Shown here piece after piece: positions 1 to 7,245 of a stretch of DNA of 38,911 nt. Both the position numbers and the translations under genes were made by a program. Numbering within the stretch: position 1 is the stretch's first letter; each line of letters begins with the position of its first letter. The stretch comes from an uncultured Euryhalocaulis sp. Lineage in GTDB: Bacteria; Pseudomonadota; Alphaproteobacteria; Caulobacterales; Maricaulaceae. Under the pieces are notes generated by a model. The model had not been told where the DNA came from and made no database searches. It was given only the letters and a program-made list of their open reading frames with translations. The stretch is from NCBI GenBank assembly GCA_913055605.1, contig CAJXKJ010000028.1, forward strand, positions 1 to 38,911, given 5' to 3'.

Positions 1-1444
1 GCTTTCTGCCGCGCGGGCGCGCGCAGAGCGGCGCGATGCTGGACGCGGACGGCGCGGTCTGGCGCGCGGGCGCGCCGCGCTATTCCATCGAGCGGGCGCA
101 GTCGGGCGACCTGCCGCGCGAGGCGCGGGTGCGCTTCATCGACGAGGGCCGGGATTATCAGATGGCCAGCGCATCGGCGCGCGACCGCGACGCGGAGCAT
201 CAGCGTGCGGTGGAAGCGGACCTGCCGGTTTCGCTGGATGCGGGACAGGCCGGCGCTATCGCCCGGGCGATGCTGCTGGATGCGCGCGCGGGGGCGGAGA
301 CGGTGGAGATCGAATTGCCGCCCTCGCGCATCGATCTGGAGGCAGGCGACGGCGCCTCCATATCGCTGGCCGGTGTGGCGCGAACGATGCGCATGACGAG
401 CGCCAGCGGCGGCGACGCGCGGCGTGCGCGCTTTTCCGCGATCCCGGACGGTCCGCCGCTGGTCGCGGGCCCGGAGCCGGGATCGGCGCAAACATCCGTG
501 GCCCCGGCGGCGCGCCCGGCGCTGATCGTGCTGGACCTGCCGCTGTTGCCCGGCGAGGCGGACCGGACCGGGCCGCTCGCGGCCGTCTACGCCGACCCCT
601 GGCCGGGAACGGTCGCGCTCTGGGCCGGCACGGAGCCTGGCACGATGACCGAGCGTGCGCGGACCGGGCGGCCGGCGGCGATCGGCGAACTGGTCTGGGC
701 GCTGTGGCCGGGGCCGGTCGGGCGGACGACGGAAACCGCGTCCGCGTGCGCTTGTATTCCGGATCGCTGTCGAGCCAGGACCGGCTTGGCGCGCTGGCGG
801 GCGGCAATCTGCTGGCCGTGCAAAACGCCGAAGGCGCGTGGGAAATCCTGTCCGCGCGCAATACGGAGTTGGTGGAGGAGGGCGTCTACGAGCTCAGCGG
901 CCTATTGCGCGGCCTCGCGGGGACCGAGGGGGCGATGGCGTCTCCTGTCACCATGGGCGCGCCGGTCGTCGTGGTCGATACAGCGCTGACGCCTTTGCCG
1001 ATGGCAGAGTATGAGCGAGGGGCGGCGATGCAGTTCGGCGCCGGGGCGGCGGGTGTGCAGCCGGCGGCGGCGAATTTCGAGGCCATCGAGACTTCCTGGG
1101 ACGATGTCGCGCGGCGGCCTTTGGCGCCGGTGCACCTGCGCGGGAGGCGGGAGCCGGATGGAGTGCGCATCAGCTGGACACGCCGGTCCCGCATCGGCGG
1201 CGACAGCTGGAGCGGCGAAACGCCGCTGGGCGAGGAGGCCGAATCCTACCGGATCGAAATCCTGTCCGGCGGGGCGGTCGCGCTGACCTTGACCTCCGCG
1301 GCGCCAGAAATCCTGCTGACCCTGGCGCAGGAGGCGGCGGTGTTCGGCGGGCCGGTCTGGAGCTTCGAGGTGCGGGTCTATCAGATGTCGGCCAGCCACG
1401 GGCCGGGCGCGCCGGCGCAGCGAACGCTTTATCTGACGCCCTGA
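1..1444 (+). pseudogene. GTA ORFG15-like phage tail / host-specificity protein, 3' part, frameshifted
   Basis: The reading frame is open from the window edge (frame of position 3) to about position 725. Its homologous continuation then lies in the frame that ends at 1444. The N-terminal piece ends in a WALWPGPVGR-like stretch and the other frame resumes at once with DDGNRVRVRLYSGSLSS, followed by LSGLLRGLAGTEGAMAS. This is the usual contiguous order in the C-terminal part of the large tail-tip protein encoded last in Rhodobacter-type gene transfer agent clusters (ORFG15, about 1,300 residues; known from the family). Only the last roughly 480 residues are present. One base appears to be missing near 720-725; without it translation stops at 989 in an unrelated arginine-rich tail. 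Either the gene is inactivated or the assembly has an error in a G/C run. No classical slippery heptamer was seen there. Expected role: adsorption tip of a domesticated phage-like particle. Family call from remembered motifs, fairly sure. Confidence 0.68.
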
Positions 1445-1511
1445 GGCACCTATCTCTGGCCACGCTGGCGGACGGGCGCCTATGCTCGCCGCCTGGAACC
1501 AGAGTTGAGGC

Positions 1512-2462
1512 GTGGCGGACGATCCCTATAAAACCCTAGGCGTTGCGAAATCGGCCTCCAAGGACGAGATCCGCAAGGCGTACCGCAAGCTCGCCAAGGA
1601 GCTGCACCCCGATGTGCGCCCGGGCGACAAGGCGGCGGAAGAGAAGTTCAAGACCGCAACGGCGGCCTTCAACCTGCTGTCCGACGCCGAAAAGCGCGCC
1701 GCCTATGACCGCGGCGAGATCGATGCGGAGGGCAATCCGCGCGGGCCGTTCGCGGGCGCCGGGGCGGCCGGGCCGTTCGGCGGCGGACAGCGCGGAGGCG
1801 GCTACCACTCCTATCGCACCTCAAGCGGCGAAGGCGGCGGGTTCGAGGATCTGAGCGATGTCTTCGCCGATCTGTTCGGTCGGGATTCCGGCATGGGCGG
1901 ACGGCGGCGCGGCCGCGGGCCCCAGCAGGTCAAGGGCGAGGACATCCGCTATACGCTGGAGATCGACTTTCTGGAGGCGGCCAAGGGCGCCGAAAAGGCC
2001 GTGACCATGGCCGACGGCAAGTCGCTGAAGCTGAAAATCCCCGCCGGGATCGAATCCGGCAAGTCGCTGCGCCTGCGCGGCCAGGGCCAGCCGGGGTTCG
2101 GCGGCGGGCCGTCCGGCGACGCGCTGGTCGAGGTTCGCGTGCGGCCGCACCCGCTGTTCGAGCGCGACGGCGTGAATATCCGCATGGATTTGCCGATCAG
2201 CCTGAAAGAGGCGGTGCTGGGCGCCAAAGTGGCCACGCCCACGGTGGACGGCCTGGTCACCCTGACCATCCCGAAAAACGCCAGCAGCGGCCAGGTCCTG
2301 CGCCTGGGCGGAAAAGGCGTCGGGGGCAATGGAAAGCGGGGGGACCAGCTGGTTCGCCTGAAAATCGTCATGCCCGACGGCGGCGACGCCGACCTGACCC
2401 GCTTTGTGGAGACATGGGGCGAAGCGGGCAATTATGATCCAAGACGCAATTTGCGCGTTTAG
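1512..2462 (+). CDS. DnaJ-type co-chaperone, CbpA-like (J domain plus C-terminal domains, no zinc finger)
   Basis: A 316-residue cytoplasmic Hsp40 expected to deliver unfolded clients to DnaK and stimulate its ATPase. The J domain covers about residues 4-70, with the diagnostic HPD at 32-34. A Gly/Phe-rich linker follows (about 75-135), then the two beta-rich DnaJ C-terminal domains (about 140-305) with the typical PAGIESGKSLRLRGQG segment. The four CxxCxGxG zinc-binding repeats of true DnaJ are absent, which makes it the CbpA / DnaJ class B type. The start is GTG at 1512, chosen because MADDPYKTLGV is where J domains begin; an AGAG stretch at 1501-1504 may serve as ribosome binding site. It follows the tail gene by 67 bases and precedes a two-component operon, with no evident functional link to either. 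Confident on family, less so on specific role. Confidence 0.93.
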   Translation: MADDPYKTLGVAKSASKDEIRKAYRKLAKELHPDVRPGDKAAEEKFKTATAAFNLLSDAEKRAAYDRGEIDAEGNPRGPFAGAGAAGPFGGGQRGGGYHSYRTSSGEGGGFEDLSDVFADLFGRDSGMGGRRRGRGPQQVKGEDIRYTLEIDFLEAAKGAEKAVTMADGKSLKLKIPAGIESGKSLRLRGQGQPGFGGGPSGDALVEVRVRPHPLFERDGVNIRMDLPISLKEAVLGAKVATPTVDGLVTLTIPKNASSGQVLRLGGKGVGGNGKRGDQLVRLKIVMPDGGDADLTRFVETWGEAGNYDPRRNLRV

Positions 2463-2488
2463 GAAACTATGACGTCTTCCACAGCGCA

Positions 2489-2516
2489 TTCAGGGGGGCA
2501 TTCAGGGCGCGTTCAG
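2489..2516 (+). promoter_or_regulatory. Three phased TTCAG direct repeats, candidate response-regulator site
   Basis: TTCAG occurs at 2489-2493, 2501-2505 and 2512-2516; the first two are part of a longer shared CATTCAGGG. The spacing of 12 and 11 bases places the copies on one face of the helix, which is the usual layout for OmpR/PhoB-family dimers. The array sits 22 bases upstream of the PepSY gene that opens the two-component operon. Autoregulation by the regulator at 2872 is inference. The third copy also lies in the loop of a GGCGCG/CGCGCC hairpin (2506-2522). Confidence 0.5.
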
Positions 2517-2538
2517 CGCGCCTGAGCGAAACAGGGCC

Positions 2539-2868
2539 ATGCCGAGCAAGACCGCCATCCTCGCCATCGCCTTGTGCGGCGCGATTTTCGCGCCGGGCGC
2601 AGCCTTGGCGCAGAACCCGTTTGGCGGTCTTCAGCAGAATTACAACGCTGAACAGGCGCGGGACGCGCGCGAGTCCGGTGACGTCCGGATCACCGCCCAG
2701 ATGGCCAGAATGATCGCCGAATCCCAATATCCCGGCGCGGAATATCTGGATCTGTTCCTCAGCGGCGGGGACAAGCCCATCTATACCGTCCGGCTGAAAA
2801 CGGCCGACGGACGCAGGGTTGAGGTGGTGCTGGACGCCCAGACGGGCGCGGTGCTGCGGAGGAGCTAA
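2539..2868 (+). CDS. Small secreted PepSY-domain protein
   Basis: A 109-residue protein with a signal peptide (hydrophobic core about 5-24, cleavage expected after the ALA at 23-25). The mature part is a single PepSY domain: helix about 49-62, then strands ending in the characteristic VEVVLDAQTGAVLRR. PepSY modules are known to occur in periplasmic inhibitors and in small proteins encoded beside PhoPQ-like two-component systems. The stop lies 3 bases before the response regulator start, so the three genes at 2539-4925 very probably form one operon. A role as periplasmic modulator of the kinase at 3546 is inferred from that context alone. No cysteines are present. Confidence 0.85.
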   Translation: MPSKTAILAIALCGAIFAPGAALAQNPFGGLQQNYNAEQARDARESGDVRITAQMARMIAESQYPGAEYLDLFLSGGDKPIYTVRLKTADGRRVEVVLDAQTGAVLRRS

Positions 2869-2871
2869 GCC

Positions 2872-3549
2872 ATGCGAGTTCTGGTCGTGGAAGACGACGC
2901 CGATCTGCGCCGCCAGCTGAAAGGCGGCCTTGAGGAGGCGGGCTATGCGGTGGACGTGGCCGCCGACGGCGAGGAAGCCGAATTCCTGGGCGGGTCGGAG
3001 CCCTATGACGTGATCGTGCTGGACCTCGGCCTGCCGAAAGTGGATGGGGTCACGGTGCTGGAGCGCTGGCGCGACGACGGGATGGAGGCGCCGGTGCTGA
3101 TCCTGACCGCGCGCGACCGCTGGAGCGAAAAGGTCGCGGGCTTCGACGCCGGGGCCGACGATTATCTGACCAAGCCGTTCCATACCGAGGAGCTGCTGGC
3201 GCGTCTGCGCGCGCTGATGCGCCGCGCGGCGGGCCACGCCTCCGCCATGCTGGAGGTGGGCGATTTGTCGGTGGACACCCGTTCCGCCCGTGCCTTCGTC
3301 GACGGCGAGGCGATCAAGCTGACCTCGCACGAGTTCAAGCTGTTGCGCTATCTGGCGCACCATGCCGGGGAGGTGATTTCCCGCTCCGAACTGGTCGAGC
3401 ACATCTACGATCAGGACTTTGACCGCGACTCCAACACGATCGAGGTGTTCGTGGGCCGGCTGCGCAAGAAGATCGGCGCCGACCGCATCGAGACGGTGCG
3501 CGGCCTCGGCTATCGCTTGATCCCGCCGGAGGCCGCCGGCGCGGCGTGA
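2872..3549 (+). CDS. OmpR/PhoP-family response regulator
   Basis: A 225-residue DNA-binding regulator. The N-terminal receiver has the acidic pocket E7-D8-D9, phosphoacceptor D51 in VLDLGLPKVDG, switch T80 and conserved K102 in the YLTKPF motif. The C-terminal winged helix (about 126-220) carries the usual SNTIEVFVGRLRKKIG recognition region and ends in RGLGYRL. It overlaps the downstream kinase gene by 4 bases (GTGA), which indicates translational coupling and cognate pairing. The overall pattern, a receiver joined to a winged helix and encoded with a PepSY protein and a PhoQ-type kinase, fits PhoP/QseB-like systems. The regulon cannot be read from the sequence, although the TTCAG array upstream of the operon is a candidate own-promoter site. 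Confidence 0.95.
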   Translation: MRVLVVEDDADLRRQLKGGLEEAGYAVDVAADGEEAEFLGGSEPYDVIVLDLGLPKVDGVTVLERWRDDGMEAPVLILTARDRWSEKVAGFDAGADDYLTKPFHTEELLARLRALMRRAAGHASAMLEVGDLSVDTRSARAFVDGEAIKLTSHEFKLLRYLAHHAGEVISRSELVEHIYDQDFDRDSNTIEVFVGRLRKKIGADRIETVRGLGYRLIPPEAAGAA

Positions 3550-4925
3550 CCGGCGGCCGCTCGCTCTTCGCGCGCCTGCTGCTGAGCGGGGCGCTGTGGG
3601 CGCTGCCGCTTCTGCTGGCCGGCGCGGTGGGCCTGTCTGCGGTCTACCGCACGGCGGTCTATCGCGATCTGGACGACCAGCTGGGCGCGGTGGTCAACGC
3701 GCTGATCGCCTCGGTCGAGGTCGATGCGGACGGCGGGGTGGTCGCGCCTCTGCGGTTCGCCGATCCCCGCTTCGATCAGGTTCTGTCCGGCCGCTACTGG
3801 CAGATTTCCGCCGGGCCCGACCAGCCGCCGCTGGCGCGGTCGGAATCGCTGTGGGACGAGCGGCTGGCCCTGCCGCCGGCGGTGGCGCAGGAGCTGCGCT
3901 CTGATCCGGGGGAGCGCCGGGCGCTGGCGGCCGAGGGGCCCAATGGCGAGCCGCTGCGCGTGGTCGCCGAATCCATCATTTTCGACGGCGGCAGCGAGCC
4001 GCTGATCGTATCGGCCGCCGCCGACCGGTCCGCGGCCGAGCGCGCGGTGCGCGGCTTCACCATCGCGGCGGCCTGGATGCTGGCGGTGTTCGCCGCCGTG
4101 CTGATCCTGGCGCTGATCTTCCAGACCCGGATGGGCCTCGCGCCCTTGTCCCGCTTGCGCCAGTCGGTGGCGGAGGTGCGCGAGGGGCGGGTGGAGCAGC
4201 TGCCCGGCGGCTATCCGGTCGAAATCTCCCCGCTCGCCGACGAGCTGAACTCCCTGATCCGGCACAATCGCGAGGTCGTGGAGCGCGCGCGCACCCATGC
4301 CGGCAATCTGGCGCACGCGCTGAAGACTCCCATCGCCGTCCTGCTGAACGAAAGCCGGGGCCGCAACGACGAATACGGACGGCTGATCTTCCGCCAGGCC
4401 GACGCGATGGCGCATCAGGTGGACCACCATTTGCGGCGCGCGCGCGCGGCGGCGCGCGGCCGCGCCTCCGGCGGGCGCACGCCGGTCGCGCCGGTGCTGG
4501 AGGATCTGGCCCGTACGGTCAGCCGCATCCACCGCAACAAGGATCTCGACATCCAGGTCGATTGCCCGGACAGCGCCGTGTTCCACGGCGAGCGCCAGGA
4601 TCTGGAGGAGATGACGGGCAATCTTCTCGACAACGCCGCGAAATACGCCGAGGGCGTGATCCGCGCCACGGTCGCCCCCTTGCCGGGCGGAGAGCTGGAG
4701 GTGCGGGTGGAGGATGACGGTCCCGGCCTGCCGGCGGGCCGGCGGGAGGAGGCGCTGCAGCGCGGCGCCCGCCTGGACGAGACCGCGCCGGGCACGGGCC
4801 TGGGCCTCGCCATCGTCAGCGATCTGGCCGAGGCCTATGGCGGCGGGCTGACGCTGGGCGATTCCGGTCTGGGCGGCCTCAAGGCCGTTCTCCGCCTGCC
4901 CGCCGCGCCCCAGCTTTCCCTGTAA
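3546..4925 (+). CDS. PhoQ-like membrane sensor histidine kinase
   Basis: A 459-residue inner-membrane kinase. A first transmembrane segment (about 12-33), a periplasmic sensor region (about 34-170) and a second transmembrane segment (about 171-193) precede a HAMP-like linker. The dimerisation helix carries phospho-acceptor H257 in AHALKTPIAVL, the PhoQ-type H-box. The ATPase domain shows an N-box (NLLDNAAKY, 359-367), DDGPGL (390-395) and GTGLGLAI (416-423). The start is GTG at 3546, overlapping the regulator stop by 4 bases. The periplasmic part is not notably acidic, so a PhoQ-like Mg2+ site is not evident; the ligand is unknown and may be reported through the PepSY protein encoded first in the operon. 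Confidence 0.93.
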   Translation: MTGGRSLFARLLLSGALWALPLLLAGAVGLSAVYRTAVYRDLDDQLGAVVNALIASVEVDADGGVVAPLRFADPRFDQVLSGRYWQISAGPDQPPLARSESLWDERLALPPAVAQELRSDPGERRALAAEGPNGEPLRVVAESIIFDGGSEPLIVSAAADRSAAERAVRGFTIAAAWMLAVFAAVLILALIFQTRMGLAPLSRLRQSVAEVREGRVEQLPGGYPVEISPLADELNSLIRHNREVVERARTHAGNLAHALKTPIAVLLNESRGRNDEYGRLIFRQADAMAHQVDHHLRRARAAARGRASGGRTPVAPVLEDLARTVSRIHRNKDLDIQVDCPDSAVFHGERQDLEEMTGNLLDNAAKYAEGVIRATVAPLPGGELEVRVEDDGPGLPAGRREEALQRGARLDETAPGTGLGLAIVSDLAEAYGGGLTLGDSGLGGLKAVLRLPAAPQLSL

Positions 4926-4990
4926 GGCCTTGTTAAGCCTGAATCCTTACGGTTCCGACACCATCGCAACACTCTGGCGGCAAACCGGTG

Positions 4991-6337
4991 ATGCTGGACC
5001 CCGTAAAGCAGGCCAAACTGCAGGCGTTTCTGACGGCGCTGCCAGACCGGCACGCCACGCGCCTGCTCGCGGCCTGCGAGGCCGCGGAGCAGCAGGGCGG
5101 GGACGCCGGCCTGCCGCTTGATCTGGTGCGCGAGACGCTGGCCGCGCGCGGCCGCGGCTTCATGGAGAACGCCTTCGGCGCGGTCCTGCCGATCGTCACG
5201 CCCGAGGGCGGACCGAAGCGCCCGGGCCGGATCGCGCGCGGTACGGTGCAGGCCGTCGCCGCCTATGCCGAGACGATCGCCCCGAAAGCGTTCGAGGACC
5301 TGAGCGCCGGCAACCCCCCGATCAACGCGCATCGCGAAATCCTGGGCCGCGCTTTGCGCGGCGCCCTGCGCGACGACGATGCGGACACCCGCCTGCGCTC
5401 CAAGCTGGGCGGGGAGCGCGGCCTTCTCGACGCGCGGGAGATCGCCGCGCTGCTGTGCGCGGAGCCGGAATTGTCCGACGGTCTGGCCGAGCTGCCCGAG
5501 CGGATCGAGGACCTGAACGAGAACTATGCGCGGCGCATTCGCGACCTGTTCGAGGCCGTCCGGGTGAAGGACCGCAACGCGCCTCTGCTGCTGCTCTTCG
5601 TGCTTCTGGAGCGGCTGGATAAACGGGCGCAGATTCTGCGCGTGCTTAAGAAGATCGTGGGACAGGAGGACGACCTGGTCGCCTCCCAGACCGACGTCGC
5701 GGCGATCGGCGACATGCTGCTGGACGAGGCGGAGGCCGCGGTCGCGTCGCTGGCCGCGCCGGTGCACGGCGCGCCGGACGGGCCGGAGGTCGCCGACGCC
5801 CTGGCCCGGTTTGCATCCATTTCCCGCGGCATGACGCGGGAGCTGGGCATCCGCCGGGACGGCAAATGGGGGCTGCGCCTGAAGGACCTGCGCAACGAGG
5901 CGGCGAAGAATATGGACGTGCTGTGCGCCGCCGCGCCGCGCGCCATCGACGCCGCCCTGCCGCAGACGCGCATGTCGCTGGCCGGCGGCGCGCCGGCCAT
6001 GCGGCCGGATTTTTCCGCGCCGCCGCGCGAGGAGATCTACGGGCGCGGCCTGAACTTCGCGATCATCCTGGGCGGGGCGGCCGAGTACGCCTCCTCCTGC
6101 GCCTTCACCGCGCAATATGCCAAGGCGCGCGAGTCGGCGGACCGCATGGTCCACGCCTTTTGCGACGGGATCATCGAACTGCTGCAGCGCGCCGATGACG
6201 ACATGCTGCCCGCCATCGAGCCGTGGCGGGAAGTGGCGGTGCATTTCGCCGCCGCCCTGTTCGATGAGACGGACACCGACGTGTTCCGCCGCCGCGCCGC
6301 CGCTGCGCTGGTCGCGCGGTCCCGCGACGTCGCCTGA
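4991..6337 (+). CDS. Conserved-looking protein of unknown function, 448 residues
   Basis: I do not recognise a family. The protein is soluble and largely helical, with no signal peptide or membrane segment. It is rich in Ala, Arg, Asp and Glu, with an amphipathic helix-rich middle (about 150-260) and a more hydrophobic patch near 355-375 (NFAIILGGAAEYASS). Three cysteines occur in the last third or so. The pattern of short alpha-helices resembles armadillo/HEAT-like or scaffold proteins, but that is only an impression. ATG at 4991 is preferred over the adjacent in-frame GTG at 4988; a GGCGG stretch at 4976-4980 may act as ribosome binding site. Codon use matches its neighbours. It follows the PhoQ-like kinase by 65 bases on the same strand, so read-through from that operon is possible. 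Confidence 0.8.
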   Translation: MLDPVKQAKLQAFLTALPDRHATRLLAACEAAEQQGGDAGLPLDLVRETLAARGRGFMENAFGAVLPIVTPEGGPKRPGRIARGTVQAVAAYAETIAPKAFEDLSAGNPPINAHREILGRALRGALRDDDADTRLRSKLGGERGLLDAREIAALLCAEPELSDGLAELPERIEDLNENYARRIRDLFEAVRVKDRNAPLLLLFVLLERLDKRAQILRVLKKIVGQEDDLVASQTDVAAIGDMLLDEAEAAVASLAAPVHGAPDGPEVADALARFASISRGMTRELGIRRDGKWGLRLKDLRNEAAKNMDVLCAAAPRAIDAALPQTRMSLAGGAPAMRPDFSAPPREEIYGRGLNFAIILGGAAEYASSCAFTAQYAKARESADRMVHAFCDGIIELLQRADDDMLPAIEPWREVAVHFAAALFDETDTDVFRRRAAAALVARSRDVA

Positions 6338-6367
6338 GGCTGCGTCGCGCGCGGCTTGAAGCCGCCG

Positions 6368-6387
6368 GCGAACCGCGAGAGGTTCGC
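6368..6387 (+). promoter_or_regulatory. Hairpin overlapping the ribosome binding site of the DUF938 gene
   Basis: GCGAACC (6368-6374) and GGTTCGC (6381-6387) form a perfect 7-bp stem with a 6-base loop ending three bases before the ATG at 6391. The only purine-rich ribosome-binding candidate (GAGAGG, 6377-6382) lies partly in its loop. It could lower translation initiation, but no regulatory ligand is suggested. Confidence 0.35.
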
Positions 6388-6390
6388 GCC

Positions 6391-7047
6391 ATGACCGGCT
6401 CCTCCAAACCGCCCATCGCCCTGGAATCCCGCGACGCCGCGGGCGGCATGCTGTTTTCGCCCAGCGCCGGCCGCAACAAGGGGCCGATCGCCGAGGCGCT
6501 GGCCGAACTGCTGCCGAAGGGCGCGCGCGTGCTGGAGATCGCCTCCGGCACCGGCGAGCATGGCGAGCAGGTCTGCAAAACCCGCCCGGATATCGTCTGG
6601 ACGCCGAGCGAGCCGGACGCCGCCTCCCGCGCCAGCTGCGCGGCCCGCGCCGCCGCGTCGGATGGCGCCATCCGTCCGCCGCTCGCGCTGGACGTCTCCG
6701 CGCCGGACTGGGCGAAGGGTGTCCCGCAGCAAGACGCGATTTTCTGCGCCAACATGATCCATATCGCGCCCTGGTCGGCGGCCGAGGGGCTGGCCGCCGG
6801 GGCGGCGCGCCTCCTGCCGCCCGGCGGGCTGGTCATTCTCTACGGCCCCTTCCTGGAAGGGGCGGCCTCGGCGCCCTCCAATCTCAAATTCTCCGAAGAT
6901 CTGAAGCGCCGCGATGCCGCCTGGGGCGTGCGCGAGCTGGGCGATGTCGAGGCGCTGTTTTCCGCCGCGGGCTTCGGCCTTCGGGAAAATCGGCCGATGC
7001 CCGCAAATAACCGGATTCTTGTGTTTTCGTTGTCGGGTGCGGGATGA
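6391..7047 (+). CDS. DUF938-family SAM-dependent methyltransferase
   Basis: A 218-residue soluble protein with a Rossmann-type methyltransferase fold. The hallmark N-terminal segment FSPSAGRNKGPI (22-33) precedes the SAM-binding motif VLEIASGTGEH (47-57). An acidic PSEPD segment at the end of the second strand and the CANMIHIAPW motif (about 117-126) are typical of DUF938 proteins. The physiological substrate of this family is not established, so none is proposed. Length matches the family. It follows the unknown protein by 53 bases and is closed by a strong inverted repeat at 7053-7079. Confidence 0.92.
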   Translation: MTGSSKPPIALESRDAAGGMLFSPSAGRNKGPIAEALAELLPKGARVLEIASGTGEHGEQVCKTRPDIVWTPSEPDAASRASCAARAAASDGAIRPPLALDVSAPDWAKGVPQQDAIFCANMIHIAPWSAAEGLAAGAARLLPPGGLVILYGPFLEGAASAPSNLKFSEDLKRRDAAWGVRELGDVEALFSAAGFGLRENRPMPANNRILVFSLSGAG

Positions 7048-7052
7048 GCCCG

Positions 7053-7079
7053 GCGGCCGCAGGAGAATTCTGCGGCCGC
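7053..7079 (+). terminator. Strong hairpin after the methyltransferase gene
   Basis: GCGGCCGCAG (7053-7062) and CTGCGGCCGC (7070-7079) form a perfect 10-bp stem with a 7-base AT-rich loop, beginning 5 bases after the stop codon. There is no proper T tract (GCCTTGT follows), so it is either an unusual intrinsic terminator or a 3'-end stabiliser. Confidence 0.4.
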
Positions 7080-7151
7080 GCCTTGTAACTTCGCGTCCAC
7101 AATCCACATCAGGAGTCGCAGGCCGCGGGGAGGTCCGAATATTACGGAATG

Positions 7152-7169
7152 GTAAGATTGCTGTAAGAT
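7152..7169 (+). promoter_or_regulatory. GTAAGAT direct repeat, candidate OmpR-family operator of the htrA operon
   Basis: Two exact GTAAGAT copies (7152-7158 and 7163-7169) are 11 bases apart start to start, one helical turn, about 80 bases upstream of the protease ATG. This is the geometry of OmpR/PhoB/CpxR-type binding sites, and GTAA-type half-sites recall the CpxR box (known family). Binding by the regulator at 8804, giving autoregulation of the htrA-regulator-kinase operon, is inference. The surrounding stretch 7139-7176 is clearly more AT-rich than the rest of the region. Confidence 0.55.
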
Positions 7170-7245
7170 AACAGATACCGGCGCAGTCTCACTTTCCGCC
7201 ACGGGCAGCGGGGCACAGGACACCAGACAGGGAACCGAACCACAG

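Noticed and set aside
4930-4950. A possible CtrA box with TTAA near 4930
   Set aside because: The second half is TTAC at a 10-base rather than 7-base spacing, so it does not fit TTAA-N7-TTAA.
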